Positions 36,155-44,618 of a stretch of 64,000 nucleotides of DNA are shown here, piece by piece. The number at the start of each line of letters is the position of its first letter. The first letter of the stretch is position 1. The notes below the pieces were generated by a model. It ran no database searches. It worked only from the letters and a program-made list of their open reading frames with translations, and was not told where the DNA came from. The translations under genes were made by a program, and so were the position numbers. The DNA lies in assembly GCF_000961795.1 (NCBI RefSeq), contig NZ_LADU01000087.1, positions 1 to 64,000 of the forward strand, given 5' to 3'. The DNA comes from Hyphomonas sp. BRH_c22 (GTDB lineage Bacteria > Pseudomonadota > Alphaproteobacteria > Caulobacterales > Hyphomonadaceae).

Positions 36155-37753
36155 ATGTCCCTGCTGGAACGGGTTATCCGTGCGCATCGCTGCACGTCGA
36201 CACATCATCATATCGCGTTCAATGCGCTGGACCTGATTGACGCCGAAGCGGGAGAGCAGTGGAAGTCGCTGTTCCTGGTGCACCACGAGCATCTGTTGAA
36301 AGGCGCCAAGGCGCCGGACACGGTTTTCAAGGACTTCCAGAACCACGTCCTCCACATATCCGAAGGCGAATGGGGCGGCGCGCGCGACAAGGCGACCGAG
36401 TGGTATGCCAGGTCTGTCGAGCTGCTGGCGAAGAAGAAGTGGAGCGAGGCTGCCTATGCGCTCGGCGTGCTGAGCCATTATTATGCTGACCCGCTCCAGC
36501 CCTTCCATACAGGCCAGACCGAGGAAGAGGGCGCGATCCATCGCGCCGTTGAATGGAGCATCGCCAGGTCGCATGACGGGATCGCCGCGCGCATCGAAGC
36601 CAGCGGTTATCCGGCGATTGATGTGCCGGATGGTCTTGGTTTCGTCTCCGACATGGTGCGGGCCGGGGCGGAACGGTCCCATCCGCATTACCAGACATTC
36701 ATCGACCATTACGACCTTGATGCCGGCGTGAAGGACCCGCCTGCGGGCCTCGACGAGACGATGCTGGATATCGTGGCCGACCTTGTCGCCTATGCGACGG
36801 CAGGCCTGTCAGTCCTGATGACACGGGCTATCGAGGAGGCCGCCGTTGCGCCGCCGAAAGTGAACCTGACGATCCAGGGCTATATCGAGACGCTGGATAT
36901 TCCGCTGCGCATGATTTCGAAGAAGCTGGCCGATGCCGGTGACCGACGCCAGGTCGCGCGGATGTATGCCGAGTTCCAGAAGACCGGCAAGGTCGTGAAG
37001 ACGCTGCCTGACGATGACAAGGCGATACGGAAACTCCATGCCAGACAGGTGCTGCGCGTGCCGTTGAAACAGCTGGATGCGCAGGAACTGGCACCGCTTG
37101 GTGCCAAGCGCGTCAGACCGGAGAGCGCGTCTGTTGCTACCAGGCCAACACCCGCACCCGCGCCGAAGCCGGTGCCAAAGCCAGCGACCGAACCGGCAAC
37201 AAAAGCGGCAGCCAGGCATGAGCTGAAACCTGCGCCCAGGCCCGAGCCTGTCAGGGAAGCGCCAAAACCCGCGCCTGCGCCCGTCGCAGCCGCTGAGCCT
37301 GAAGCCGAACCGATCGCCACGATTGGCGGCCAGGGGCGTCTCACGCGCGAATCGCCCATCGTTGATGCGCCGTCGATCGGCCGCAAGACGGCGCGGCGGC
37401 TTGGCAAGGCCGGTATAACGAATGTCGGCGACCTGCTGGACTGCGATATCGACGAAACCGTCCACCTGCTGAACGCGAGCCACATCGACGCCGACGCGAT
37501 AGCCGACTGGCAGGACCAGTCGCGCCTGATGATGGATGTTCCCGGATTGCGGGTTCACGATGCACAGATCCTTGTCGGCGCCGGAATCCGGTCGGCCAGC
37601 GATCTGGCAGGCGCATCCGCGCGCGATGTGTTCCTGGCCGCGATGGACTTCCTGACGTCGCCTCAGGGGGACCGGGTGCTATGGGATGATGCCCAGTTCG
37701 AGGAAGAGGAAGTCGAAGGCTGGATCAGCATGGCGCAGGCCAGCGCCGGCTGA
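36155..37753 (+). CDS. Zinc-dependent phospholipase C-like domain fused to a DUF4332 helix-hairpin-helix domain
   Basis: A 532-residue protein. Residues 1 to about 240 resemble the zinc-dependent phospholipase C/S1-P1 fold, with histidines spread over THHHIAFNAL, HHEHLLKG, NHVLHISE, LSHYYADPLQPFHTGQTEEEG and HPHYQTFIDHYD. The segment ADPLQPFHTG is close to the canonical metal site. A Pro/Ala/Lys-rich linker (about 325-395) leads to a DUF4332 domain (about 400-510), where IDAPSIGRKTARRLGKAGITNVGDLL and MMDVPGLRVHDAQILVGAGIRSASDLAG are two helix-hairpin-helix units like those that bind nucleic acid. No signal peptide is seen, so the enzyme part appears cytoplasmic. The combination is unusual. 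Confidence 0.78.
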   Translation: MSLLERVIRAHRCTSTHHHIAFNALDLIDAEAGEQWKSLFLVHHEHLLKGAKAPDTVFKDFQNHVLHISEGEWGGARDKATEWYARSVELLAKKKWSEAAYALGVLSHYYADPLQPFHTGQTEEEGAIHRAVEWSIARSHDGIAARIEASGYPAIDVPDGLGFVSDMVRAGAERSHPHYQTFIDHYDLDAGVKDPPAGLDETMLDIVADLVAYATAGLSVLMTRAIEEAAVAPPKVNLTIQGYIETLDIPLRMISKKLADAGDRRQVARMYAEFQKTGKVVKTLPDDDKAIRKLHARQVLRVPLKQLDAQELAPLGAKRVRPESASVATRPTPAPAPKPVPKPATEPATKAAARHELKPAPRPEPVREAPKPAPAPVAAAEPEAEPIATIGGQGRLTRESPIVDAPSIGRKTARRLGKAGITNVGDLLDCDIDETVHLLNASHIDADAIADWQDQSRLMMDVPGLRVHDAQILVGAGIRSASDLAGASARDVFLAAMDFLTSPQGDRVLWDDAQFEEEEVEGWISMAQASAG

Positions 37754-38734
37754 TTACATCCCGCGCGGAGACAGGCCTGCGGCGCGGTAGATCGCGTCAA
37801 TCGCGGCCATGTTTCCGACAGCATCCCGGCCGCCCGTCAAGGCGTATGTGCGCCCGGCAAGCACGTCCACAACGTGTGCAAGCTGGTGGTCATACGTGGT
37901 TTGACCGGGGGCGGTGACGGTGCGGGACGTGCCGCCCAAGGTGGTGGTGATGGTGTGGCCGCGGTGGGGGTGGACCGGGTTCCTGATCTCGAGCTGGCCC
38001 TCTGTGCCATCGACCCGGATCCAGGCGTCGAATTTCGTGTCCGGTGCCATCGTCGTATGGATTGATCCGGTTTCGCCGCCCGGAAAGCGGAATTCGGCTT
38101 CCATACTTGTGTCGACGCCCGGCCGCTCGCATTCCGCCCGGGCTGAAACGATTTCGGGTTCGGCGCCGACCAGCGTGCGGACCCAGTGGACCGGGTAGCA
38201 GCCAAGATCCATCAGCGCGCCGCCGCCGACGTCCAGCGTGTGGCGCAACTCGTCGGTCCGGTAGGGAATGGTCACATCGAATGCGGCCTCGACACGCCGG
38301 ATCGTGCCCAGCCGGCCGCTATGCACGATGTCGAACACGCGCTGGAAGGCGGGGTGGAAGCGATAGTGGAAGGCTTCGATCAGGATGCCGCCGGTGTGCC
38401 TTGCTGCGTCGGCCATGCGGGCGGCTTCTGCCGCATTCATGGCAAACGGTTTCTCGCAGAGCACGGCCTTGCCGGCCTCGAGCGCGGCGATGGTCAGGTC
38501 CGCGTGGCGATGCGGGGGCAGGGCGTTGTAGATGAGGTCAATGTCCGTGCGCGCGATGAGCGCCTCATAGGAATCGGAGATGTCAGGGATGCCGTTTTCG
38601 GCGGCGTAGTCGCGGGCGCGCTGAGCGTCGCGCGCGGCCACGGCGACGGTTTCGCAATCGCCCCGCAGGCTGGCCGGTTTTATGATGGCGGCAGGTGCAA
38701 TTCTGGCTGCGCCGAGGAGTCCGATCCGGATCAT
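37754..38734 (-). CDS. Gfo/Idh/MocA family oxidoreductase
   Basis: A 326-residue NAD(P)-dependent oxidoreductase. The Rossmann start is RIGLLGAARIAPAAIIKPAS. The family's EKP motif is in AVLCEKPFAMNAAEAARMADAA, followed by the C-terminal domain strand GGGALMDLGCYPVHWVRTLVG, where the His of the DxGxYxxH-like block lies near the active site. Substrates in the family are mostly sugars or inositols; dihydrodiol dehydrogenase-like members exist. It ends directly against the phospholipase gene stop (adjacent stops, no gap), so no terminator separates the two. Confidence 0.9.
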   Translation of the reverse strand: MIRIGLLGAARIAPAAIIKPASLRGDCETVAVAARDAQRARDYAAENGIPDISDSYEALIARTDIDLIYNALPPHRHADLTIAALEAGKAVLCEKPFAMNAAEAARMADAARHTGGILIEAFHYRFHPAFQRVFDIVHSGRLGTIRRVEAAFDVTIPYRTDELRHTLDVGGGALMDLGCYPVHWVRTLVGAEPEIVSARAECERPGVDTSMEAEFRFPGGETGSIHTTMAPDTKFDAWIRVDGTEGQLEIRNPVHPHRGHTITTTLGGTSRTVTAPGQTTYDHQLAHVVDVLAGRTYALTGGRDAVGNMAAIDAIYRAAGLSPRGM

Positions 38735-38939
38735 TGGGAGTGCCTTGTTTTCATTCGTGCCGGGCGTGGGCCTGTGGATAGGGGTAAACTGGAAGAGCCC
38801 GCCTGTTTACCCCGACCTAACAGCGCTTAACCCTCTTTCGCAAATCAAGTGCGCGCGCGCCACTGGCGGTAACCAATCGGAAAGCATGTAGGAGGTTAAT
38901 GGGGGTTCCGGAGCCATTAATCCTAGGAGTGCCACGCTA

Positions 38940-39362
38940 ATGCTGAATGATCTCATTGCGCACATCGCTACAATCAATGGACTCTCGGAATCGACTGCTA
39001 AAACGGCGCTGGGGATTGTGTTGAATTCAGCTGAGCGACAGGCTTCCCCCTTCGCACCGGCGATGTTCAAGACCATTCCCGGCGCTCGCGCACTTGCGGC
39101 CCGCACAGGGTCTGAGTTCGGCGAGGCGACGGGCATCATCGCCCGCCTGATCGAACAGACGCCCGGCGGCAAGCGCGTCGTTGCCCAGTCCATGATCACC
39201 TCGCTGCATGCGATTGGTCTCGATCACAAGGCCATCGGCCACCTGCTGCCGTCGATCTCGGCCTTCATGGAAGAGACCTATGAGATGACCGGCTTTGGTC
39301 ATCTGGGAGACCTTATCGGACACGACATGGATGCAGAGATCAGCGCGGCCAAGGCAGCCTGA
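38940..39362 (+). CDS. Helical protein of unknown function (DUF2780-like)
   Basis: A 140-residue mostly helical cytoplasmic protein: MLNDLIAHIATINGLSESTAKTALGIVLNSAERQ, then FKTIPGARALAARTG and KAIGHLLPSISAFMEETYEMTGFGHLGDLIG. The pattern of a helical unit followed by IP-G and a final FGHLGDLI unit loosely resembles DUF2780/DUF2267-type proteins. I cannot name a role. A strong terminator follows, so it ends its transcript. Confidence 0.7.
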   Translation: MLNDLIAHIATINGLSESTAKTALGIVLNSAERQASPFAPAMFKTIPGARALAARTGSEFGEATGIIARLIEQTPGGKRVVAQSMITSLHAIGLDHKAIGHLLPSISAFMEETYEMTGFGHLGDLIGHDMDAEISAAKAA

Positions 39363-39395
39363 TCCGGCAACTCACCGCAGCACCATTCAAACAGA

Positions 39396-39419
39396 GCCGC
39401 CCGGAAGGGCGGCTTTTTT
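39396..39419 (+). terminator. Rho-independent terminator
   Basis: GCCGCCC (39396-39402), loop GGAA, GGGCGGC (39407-39413), then TTTTTT. It lies 34 bases after the stop of the helical-protein gene. Confidence 0.9.
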
Positions 39420-39513
39420 GTTGCCCGTGGCTGCGTGCGGGGCCGGCATGGGCCTTTTCAATGCGGGCGCGGATGGCTACAGCGGTGCCTGCTGACATGA
39501 ACGAGGAGACGTG

Positions 39514-39789
39514 ATGCGAACCGAAACCGGACTGCGCGCCGACGAAGCCTTGGCGCTGGACCTGATGGCGGCGATCCGTGCGGACGCGGAAGCCCGCTGC
39601 TCACCTGACAGGGTGGAGCTTGTTTCGGTGACGCTGGATGTCACCGGTGCCGATGTTCACTGCCAGCCTGTGTTCACCGCGCGCATCGACCGGAAAACCC
39701 GCACCGTTCTGTTCACCGGCGGGGCGGCCAGATGCGGCGATGATATCGTGATGAATGCGACCGCCGTCTACCGGATCGTATCCGCCTAG
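39514..39789 (+). CDS. Small hotdog-fold-like protein
   Basis: A 91-residue protein preceded by GAGGAGAC; the ATG at 39514 is preferred to the GTG just before it. The second half (PVFTARIDRKTRTVLFTGGAARCGDDIVMNATAVYRIVSA) has the strand pattern of the last three strands of PaaI-type thioesterases, but the protein is too short for a full hotdog domain and the catalytic residues of the N-terminal half are absent. It may be a degenerate or partial thioesterase-like protein. It ends 2 bases before the convergent crotonase ends. Confidence 0.65.
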   Translation: MRTETGLRADEALALDLMAAIRADAEARCSPDRVELVSVTLDVTGADVHCQPVFTARIDRKTRTVLFTGGAARCGDDIVMNATAVYRIVSA

Positions 39790-39791
39790 GC

Positions 39792-40637
39792 CTACATCGG
39801 CGTATCGCGCAGTTTCATCAGGTCCGGGAATTCCGGGTCGCGCTTTTCAGCGCGGGCAGCGAAGGCTTCCTGCATGTGCGGGGGCGGGATCATGCCGGCA
39901 TTCCACACGCCGATATAATCGAGCGTGTCGGCCGTGTTGTGGTCGCGGCCATAATTGATGAGCGTCTTGCAGCCGGTGACGGTCAGCGGGTCCTTCGTGG
40001 TGATCTCCTTTGCTGTCGCCAGAACATGCGCAACGCATGCCTCATGCGTGTCGAAGACATCATTCACGAGGCCGATTTCCTTGGCCTTGGCCGCGTCGAT
40101 GCGCCGGCCCGTATAGGCCATTTCCTTGACCCAGCCTTCGGGGATGTAGCGCTGCAGGCGGGGGAAGGTGCCGACATCTGCCGTCATGGCGATATTGGTT
40201 TCCATGATGGTGAAGAAGGCATCCTTGGTGCACCAGCGGATGTCGCCGGCCGAGATCATGTCAATCGCGCCGCCGATGACGCCGCCATGCAGGGCGAAGA
40301 GGACCGGCATGCGGGCCTCCTCCAGCGCGTTGAAGCTGGACTGGATCTGGCGGATGTTCGAGCGGAAGGCTTCAGCCGCCACATAGCGGTCCGCCGCGCC
40401 GCCGCCTTCGCCGGACCCGAAGACCGCGAGGTCCATGCCGGCCGAGAAATGCTTGCCAGTCGATGAGATAACGATGCAGCGGGCGCGCGCGTTCATGTCG
40501 ATGTCGCGGACGATGGCAGGCAATTCGTTCCAGAACGCCTTGTTCATCGTGTTCATCGCCTCGGGGCGGTTCATCCTGATATGGGCGACCTTGTCCTCAA
40601 TCGTGACGGCGAAGGCTTCATAGGTTTTCTGCAGCAT
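39792..40637 (-). CDS. Crotonase family enzyme, likely delta3,5-delta2,4-dienoyl-CoA isomerase
   Basis: A 281-residue crotonase. The oxyanion hole positions are seen in HFSAGMDLAVF and LHGGVIGGAIDMI. The active-site region reads FFTIMETNIAMTADVGTFPRLQRYI: a Glu followed eight residues later by an Asp, the acid pair of ECH1-type dienoyl-CoA isomerases, which shift double bonds of unsaturated fatty acids during beta-oxidation. This points to unsaturated fatty acid breakdown, in keeping with the thiolase and acyl-CoA dehydrogenase in the window. Its 5' side is the left limit of the putative genomic island. Confidence 0.88.
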   Translation of the reverse strand: MLQKTYEAFAVTIEDKVAHIRMNRPEAMNTMNKAFWNELPAIVRDIDMNARARCIVISSTGKHFSAGMDLAVFGSGEGGGAADRYVAAEAFRSNIRQIQSSFNALEEARMPVLFALHGGVIGGAIDMISAGDIRWCTKDAFFTIMETNIAMTADVGTFPRLQRYIPEGWVKEMAYTGRRIDAAKAKEIGLVNDVFDTHEACVAHVLATAKEITTKDPLTVTGCKTLINYGRDHNTADTLDYIGVWNAGMIPPPHMQEAFAARAEKRDPEFPDLMKLRDTPM

Positions 40638-41032
40638 GGATGCGTTTCCTCGATTTTGCGGGAGACTAGCACAGGGCGGTTAGAGGGCCAGATGTGACGC
40701 CGCGCAAGCCTCAGGCGTGGAGCACCCGGCCTTGTTGGGGCGAATGAGGAGGGCCAGCCTTTGCTGCGTCTGGTCCGGCAGCTGTCCGGTCCCCAATTTC
40801 AGTGCGGCCATGGCTGTTGGTTTCCTTCACAGGGATACACGACACTGTCCTTGTTGATAATGCCGAGTCGTCGGCCCGATCCGTTTCAGTACCAGGACCA
40901 GCAGAAGGTCACGTGCGTGGCCAGTGTCAAAGGCTAAACCCCGGCGGGCAGGCGCATCTACTACAAGGCGCATTTTAATCGAAGCAGTGCGGACTCATCT
41001 GCTCCATCAACAAGGAGCGGAGCCATCCGAAC
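40638..41032. other. Left island edge, no gene seen
   Basis: This 395-base gap contains the gpsA-end-like segment described separately and otherwise no coding sequence with a plausible start and codon usage. An AAGGAG at about 41010 lies 18 bases before the start of the next small reading frame. The sequence looks like decayed DNA. Confidence 0.6.
40706..40753. repeat. Diverged copy of the gpsA 3' end (putative island end, left)
   Basis: Aligned with 63360-63408, at least 36 of 48 positions match in four collinear blocks: AAGCCTCAGGC, CGGCCTTGTTGGG, CG, ATGAGGAGGG. Read on the minus strand the segment encodes LLIRPNKAG against LLMRPNKAE at the GpsA C-terminus; a 1-base difference then breaks the frame, and the CCTGAGGC that holds the gpsA stop codon is preserved. 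It lies just outside the crotonase gene. Confidence 0.72.
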
Positions 41033-41263
41033 ATGCGCACATCCCTATGGACATTCGACACGGTCACTGTCGACCTTGAAGACAGGGACTGCTCGGTCAA
41101 GGCGGTCCATGCGATCAGCCTGACGGAGGTCACGATCGTCTTTCGCCTGACAGACCGGCAGCTGAAAGGGTCACCCGGCAAGCTCAGGAAGGCGATCGAA
41201 ACACTCGCAACCGACAAGATCCTCGATCTTGCATCCTTCCTCGACCAGATGCCGCCCGGCTGA
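41033..41263 (+). CDS. Small hypothetical protein
   Basis: A 76-residue reading frame with GC-rich third positions and a sensible composition: WTFDTVTVDLEDRDCSVKAVHAISLTEVTIVFRLTDRQLKG, then a helical KLRKAIETLATDKILDLASFLDQM. There is no clear Shine-Dalgarno at the usual distance. No family is recognised. It lies at the island edge, which often carries small genes. Confidence 0.45.
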   Translation: MRTSLWTFDTVTVDLEDRDCSVKAVHAISLTEVTIVFRLTDRQLKGSPGKLRKAIETLATDKILDLASFLDQMPPG

Positions 41264-41267
41264 TCCC

Positions 41268-41390
41268 TCAGCGGGGACCGAACACGACAAGAGCGAGAAA
41301 GCCGGCGAACACCAGGCTCGCCGTCACCCAGATCCATTTGGGCAGCGGCGGCGGCACATAGTGTCCGCTCTTGTCATCATCCCATCCCAT
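41268..41390 (-). CDS. Small membrane protein (40 residues)
   Basis: A 40-residue protein: polar head MGWDDDKSGHYVPPPLP, then one hydrophobic helix (KWIWVTASLVFAGFLALVVFG) and a terminal PR. A much longer frame upstream of it runs antisense to the thermonuclease gene, so only the short form is credible. The ribosome site is poor. The amphipathic head and clean helix look like a real single-pass protein, but it remains a guess. Confidence 0.42.
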   Translation of the reverse strand: MGWDDDKSGHYVPPPLPKWIWVTASLVFAGFLALVVFGPR

Positions 41391-41439
41391 GCCGGTGAAC
41401 CCATTTCTGCAAATGCGTGAATCATGATCAGCTTGAATC

Positions 41440-41946
41440 ATGAGACAGAAGCATGCCAGCATTTTTTCAATGATCTTGCTCCTGGCCGCCTGTGGGCAGC
41501 TGAATACAGATGCGGGCCGCACCGTCCCGGCGGGCGATCCTTCAGACCGGATTGCCGGTGTGGCGTCCGTCATTGACGGGGACACAATCGAGATCCACGG
41601 GCAGCCTATCCGCCTCTCCGGATTCGACTCGCCCGAGCGCGGGAAAACCTGTGCCGGCACCAATGTCTACCAGAGGGCAGCTCTTTACCTCTCCGACCAG
41701 ATTGGAACCCGAACGGTGACCTGCAACAGCACGGGCAAGGATTCTTATGATCGCGCGGTCGCCACGTGCCGTGTCAGCGGCGCTGACCTCGGCGACCTTA
41801 TGGTCGGCGGCGGCTGGGCCCGCGACTGGCCGAAATACAGCCAGGGCGCCTATGCGGATGCGGAAGTACGCGCCCGCGCTGCGCGCAAGGGAGTTTGGAA
41901 TCTTGAGTGCCCGGATGACCTCTGGGGCAATCGGAAATATGACTAG
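41440..41946 (+). CDS. Lipoprotein thermonuclease (SNase family)
   Basis: A 168-residue nuclease with a lipobox ILLLAAC (Cys18). The SNase fold motifs are complete: AGVASVIDGDTIEIHGQPIRLSGFDSPE (the staphylococcal Arg35 and Glu43 equivalents are the Arg of IRLSG and the Glu of SPE) and DSYDRAVATC (the Arg87 equivalent). It ends YADAEVRARAARKGVWN, the usual C-terminal helix. It would cut DNA and RNA in the periplasm or outside the cell. It sits beside the hipBA module. Confidence 0.88.
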   Translation: MRQKHASIFSMILLLAACGQLNTDAGRTVPAGDPSDRIAGVASVIDGDTIEIHGQPIRLSGFDSPERGKTCAGTNVYQRAALYLSDQIGTRTVTCNSTGKDSYDRAVATCRVSGADLGDLMVGGGWARDWPKYSQGAYADAEVRARAARKGVWNLECPDDLWGNRKYD

Positions 41947-42278
41947 GGCGGTTCTGCCAATGGCTGAACCGCCCCAGAATATGCATACCATAACGCTCAA
42001 AGTTGTCCTGCCTGTCGATGTCCGCCGGAGGGTCGATGAGAATCTGATCGTGCCGGCCCGGTGCGCCCCGCGATAAGTCCGCAATCGCTTGCGGCAGTGC
42101 GGACAGGCGCGAAGGCAGGGATGCTACTAAATCTATAAATGCATTAAAACTGAAGCAATAAGTGGAAAAGTGGTCTTTAATGCACTATAAGTGACGCATT
42201 AAAAGAATTGTATTCGAATTTATATAATGCTTCATATATGGCTCACAAAATGCATTAAGTTGGAATTGGGCTGCATAA
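41947..42278. promoter_or_regulatory. hipBA control region with repeated TGCATTAA sites
   Basis: This 332-base gap becomes strongly AT-rich from about 42120. It holds several copies of an 8-bp motif: TGCATTAA at 42140-42147, TTAATGCA (inverted) at 42177-42184, CGCATTAA at 42195-42202 and TGCATTAA at 42251-42258, with looser forms TGCATAAATG and CGCATAAG next to the start codon. The last copy lies 20 bases before the HipB start. HipB-type proteins repress their own operon through such arrays, so this is a good candidate operator set. Confidence 0.68.
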
Positions 42279-42638
42279 ATGACGCATAAGATTGATTTTT
42301 CAACAGCATCCAGCGGTGCGCTAATTGAAGCGCTTTGCAAGCGACTCGACGAGATCCGGCTGAGCCGCAATATCAGCCAGGCAGATCTCGCGGCTGAAGC
42401 CGGCGTCTCCAGGAGCACACTCACCCGGCTTGCCGATGGCAAAGCCATATCGCTCGATTCCTTCATCCGGATCATGCAGGCCTTGCGATTGACCGATCAC
42501 CTGGCTGCCCTGTTGCCTGACCCCGCCGTCCGACCCGTCGACCGCGTACGTCTCGAGGGGAGCGAGCGCCAGCGCGCAAGCGGCAAGCGAGCCGCCGCCG
42601 CGAAATGGCGCTGGGGCGACGAGGATTCCCAGGCATGA
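42279..42638 (+). CDS. hipB: HipB-like antitoxin/repressor (XRE family)
   Basis: A 119-residue protein with a helix-turn-helix: LCKRLDEIRLSRNISQADLAAEAGVSRSTLTRLADGKAISLDSFIRIMQALRL. A C-terminal Arg/Ala-rich tail ends RWGDEDSQA. In HipBA modules this partner binds and inhibits the kinase and represses the operon. Its stop overlaps the start of hipA (ATGA at 42635), the usual coupling of toxin-antitoxin pairs. Confidence 0.88.
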   Translation: MTHKIDFSTASSGALIEALCKRLDEIRLSRNISQADLAAEAGVSRSTLTRLADGKAISLDSFIRIMQALRLTDHLAALLPDPAVRPVDRVRLEGSERQRASGKRAAAAKWRWGDEDSQA

Positions 42639-43951
42639 CCGATACGGCCCGGGTCATTCTATGGGGCAGTGATATCGGGGCTGTGACCTGGTTGCCGGAT
42701 CGCGGCATTGGGGTCTTTCAGTATACACCTGAATTTGCCGCCTCCGGCATCGCCGTCGCCCCGGTCATGATGCCCCTGACGGACTTTCCCTACGAGTTCC
42801 CGTCGCTGTCGCGCGAGACGTTCAAGGGTCTGCCCGGCATGCTGGCTGACAGCCTTCCCGACAAGTTCGGCAATACGCTCATCAATGCCTGGCTGTCGCG
42901 CCGCGGCCGGGAACCTGGAAGCTTCACGCCCGTCGAGCGCCTGTGCTATACCGGCACGCGCGGTATGGGCGCACTCGAATTCAAACCCTTGATGCGCGAC
43001 GCGCCCACCGTGTCGCGACGGATCGACATTGATGCGCTCGTTGCGCTCGCCAACCGTGTCCTGGACGACAGGATTGCCCTTGAAGGCAAGTTCACTGGCA
43101 TCGACGACCAGCAGGCCATCGAAGACATTCTACGGGTCGGCACGTCGGCAGGCGGCGCGCGCGCAAAGGCTGTCCTCGCCTGGAACCCGCAGACCGGCGA
43201 GTTCCGGTCCGGCCAGGCGCAGGCCGGGGAGGGGTTCAGCCAGTGGCTGATGAAATTCGACGGCGTGCATGGCAATCGCGACAGGGAACTGGCTGATCCG
43301 CAGGGCTTCGGCCGCATCGAGTATGCCTATTCCCTGATGGCGCGTGCCGCCGGCATCGACATGGAAGCGTGCCGGCTGCACGAGGAAGGCGGCCGCGCGC
43401 ATTTCATGACCAGGCGGTTCGACCGGACACAAACCGGCGCCAAGCTGCATATGCAGTCGCTTGGCGCGCTCATGCACTATGATTTCAACATGGCCGGAGC
43501 CTACGCCTATGAGCAGGCGCTGCAGGCGATCCGGCGCCTGCAGCTTCCGATGGGTGATATCGAGCGCCAGGTTCGACGCACCTTCTTCAATCTTGTCGCG
43601 CGCAACCAGGACGACCATGTCAAGAACATCGCCTTCCTGATGGACCGGGATGGCACCTGGCGCCTCTCGCCCGCCTTTGACGTGGCCTATTCCTACAATC
43701 CGTCCGGCGCCTGGACGAGCCAGCACCAGATGAGCGTCAACGGGAAGCGCGACCTGTTCGAGGTCGAGGACCTGATCGCCTTTGCCGGCACCGGCGGCGT
43801 CAAGCCGGCCAGGGCCAGGTCCATCCTGGCCGAGGTGTCGCAATCTGTTGCGCAATGGCGTCTTCATGCCGAGGCGGCAGGTATGCCCGAGGGCGATATG
43901 GAGCGGATTGAGCGAGCACATCGCCGCGACCTGCTGGTCCAGGCGCTGTGA
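42635..43951 (+). CDS. hipA: HipA-like serine/threonine kinase toxin
   Basis: A 438-residue kinase. It has the N-terminal barrel (VILWGSDIGAVTWLPDRGIGVFQYTPEF), LPGMLADSLPDKFG, the glycine loop region VGTSAGGARAKAVLAWNP, HFMTRRFDRTQTGAKLHMQSLGALMH and the catalytic region RNQDDHVKNIAFLMDRDGTWRLSPAFDVAYS, with the D-x-H-x-K-N catalytic loop and the SPAFD metal motif. In E. coli HipA phosphorylates glutamyl-tRNA synthetase and causes dormancy; other members hit other targets. All key kinase residues appear present. Confidence 0.9.
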   Translation: MTDTARVILWGSDIGAVTWLPDRGIGVFQYTPEFAASGIAVAPVMMPLTDFPYEFPSLSRETFKGLPGMLADSLPDKFGNTLINAWLSRRGREPGSFTPVERLCYTGTRGMGALEFKPLMRDAPTVSRRIDIDALVALANRVLDDRIALEGKFTGIDDQQAIEDILRVGTSAGGARAKAVLAWNPQTGEFRSGQAQAGEGFSQWLMKFDGVHGNRDRELADPQGFGRIEYAYSLMARAAGIDMEACRLHEEGGRAHFMTRRFDRTQTGAKLHMQSLGALMHYDFNMAGAYAYEQALQAIRRLQLPMGDIERQVRRTFFNLVARNQDDHVKNIAFLMDRDGTWRLSPAFDVAYSYNPSGAWTSQHQMSVNGKRDLFEVEDLIAFAGTGGVKPARARSILAEVSQSVAQWRLHAEAAGMPEGDMERIERAHRRDLLVQAL

Positions 43952-44618
43952 GCCATCGTGAGAACTGAGGTCCATGACGGCGTCCGTGCGGTTCACGAGC
44001 ATGCCATGCCGGAGACCCTTCACACACTGGACGATTGCAAAGAGCAGCTGACCGGCGGGGCAGAGAGCCTCCTCAGGCAGCGGCCCTAACCGGTCTGCGT
44101 GGGCATGTGGCTCGAGACATGAGTAACACGCCTGGCCTTGCCGCAAGTATGGATGCTGTGGAGAAAAAGTTCGGCCATGGAAGAAAGCCCTCGATGGGGT
44201 GTCCGCTTCCCTGAGGGCGAGAGCATGACGGGTTTCTGCCGGACTTTTCAGGACATCCTGAAAAGACCGGCCACGCGATTTTGGACCGCTACAAGGTGGA
44301 AGGACCGTCGGCCATGCGTGATAAGTCGCTGGGAGTTCGGTAGGGGAGTGAGTGGCTTGCTTTGCCGCTTCAGGTGGATCCTGGTCATTCAATTTCATCA
44401 TTATCGCTTTGCCGTACGGGGTGCTGAGACTTTCTTCTGCCGCGTGACGTCAGTGTCTCGTTGAGTCTCGTAGTGCCCGGCGCATCAAGGAAAGCCCGGT
44501 GCTGGCGATGCGTGAGGGCGTATGACATGAGGCATGCAGGTGGGAATAGTGACGAAGCACCAATCCTGCCTGGATGTGTGGATCGCGTTTCACTTTTCGG
44601 CACAGGAGGATGCGAGCT
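43952..44618. other. Long spacer with a transposase remnant, no intact gene
   Basis: This 667-base stretch has no intact reading frame with normal coding features. It contains a frameshifted IS481-like fragment at 44138-44329 (listed separately); the rest has scattered stops in all frames. A plus-strand AGGAGG at 44604-44609 serves the next XRE gene. Confidence 0.65.
44138..44329 (+). pseudogene. IS481-type transposase N-terminal remnant, frameshifted
   Basis: Read from 44138 the frame gives MLWRKSSAMEESPRWGVRFP and then EGESMTGFCRTF. After a shift by one base near 44262 it continues KTGHAILDRYKVEGPSAMRDKS. Together these match the start of IS481-family transposases (MPWR..S.MEER.RFV...EGE.MT..CREFGISRKTGYKILDRYK.EG..AL.DRSRRP, as I recall it). 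The remnant stops at the first helix-turn-helix; the DDE domain is absent. No terminal inverted repeats were found by eye. Confidence 0.65.

Noticed and set aside
40638..41032. Possible integrase gene at the left island edge
   Set aside because: No frame of sufficient length with tyrosine or serine recombinase motifs exists there or elsewhere in the island.
43130..44401. Long minus-strand open frame antisense to hipA and into the spacer
   Set aside because: It is mostly a shadow of hipA; it lacks a ribosome site and recognisable domain, and the non-overlapping part has no normal codon bias.
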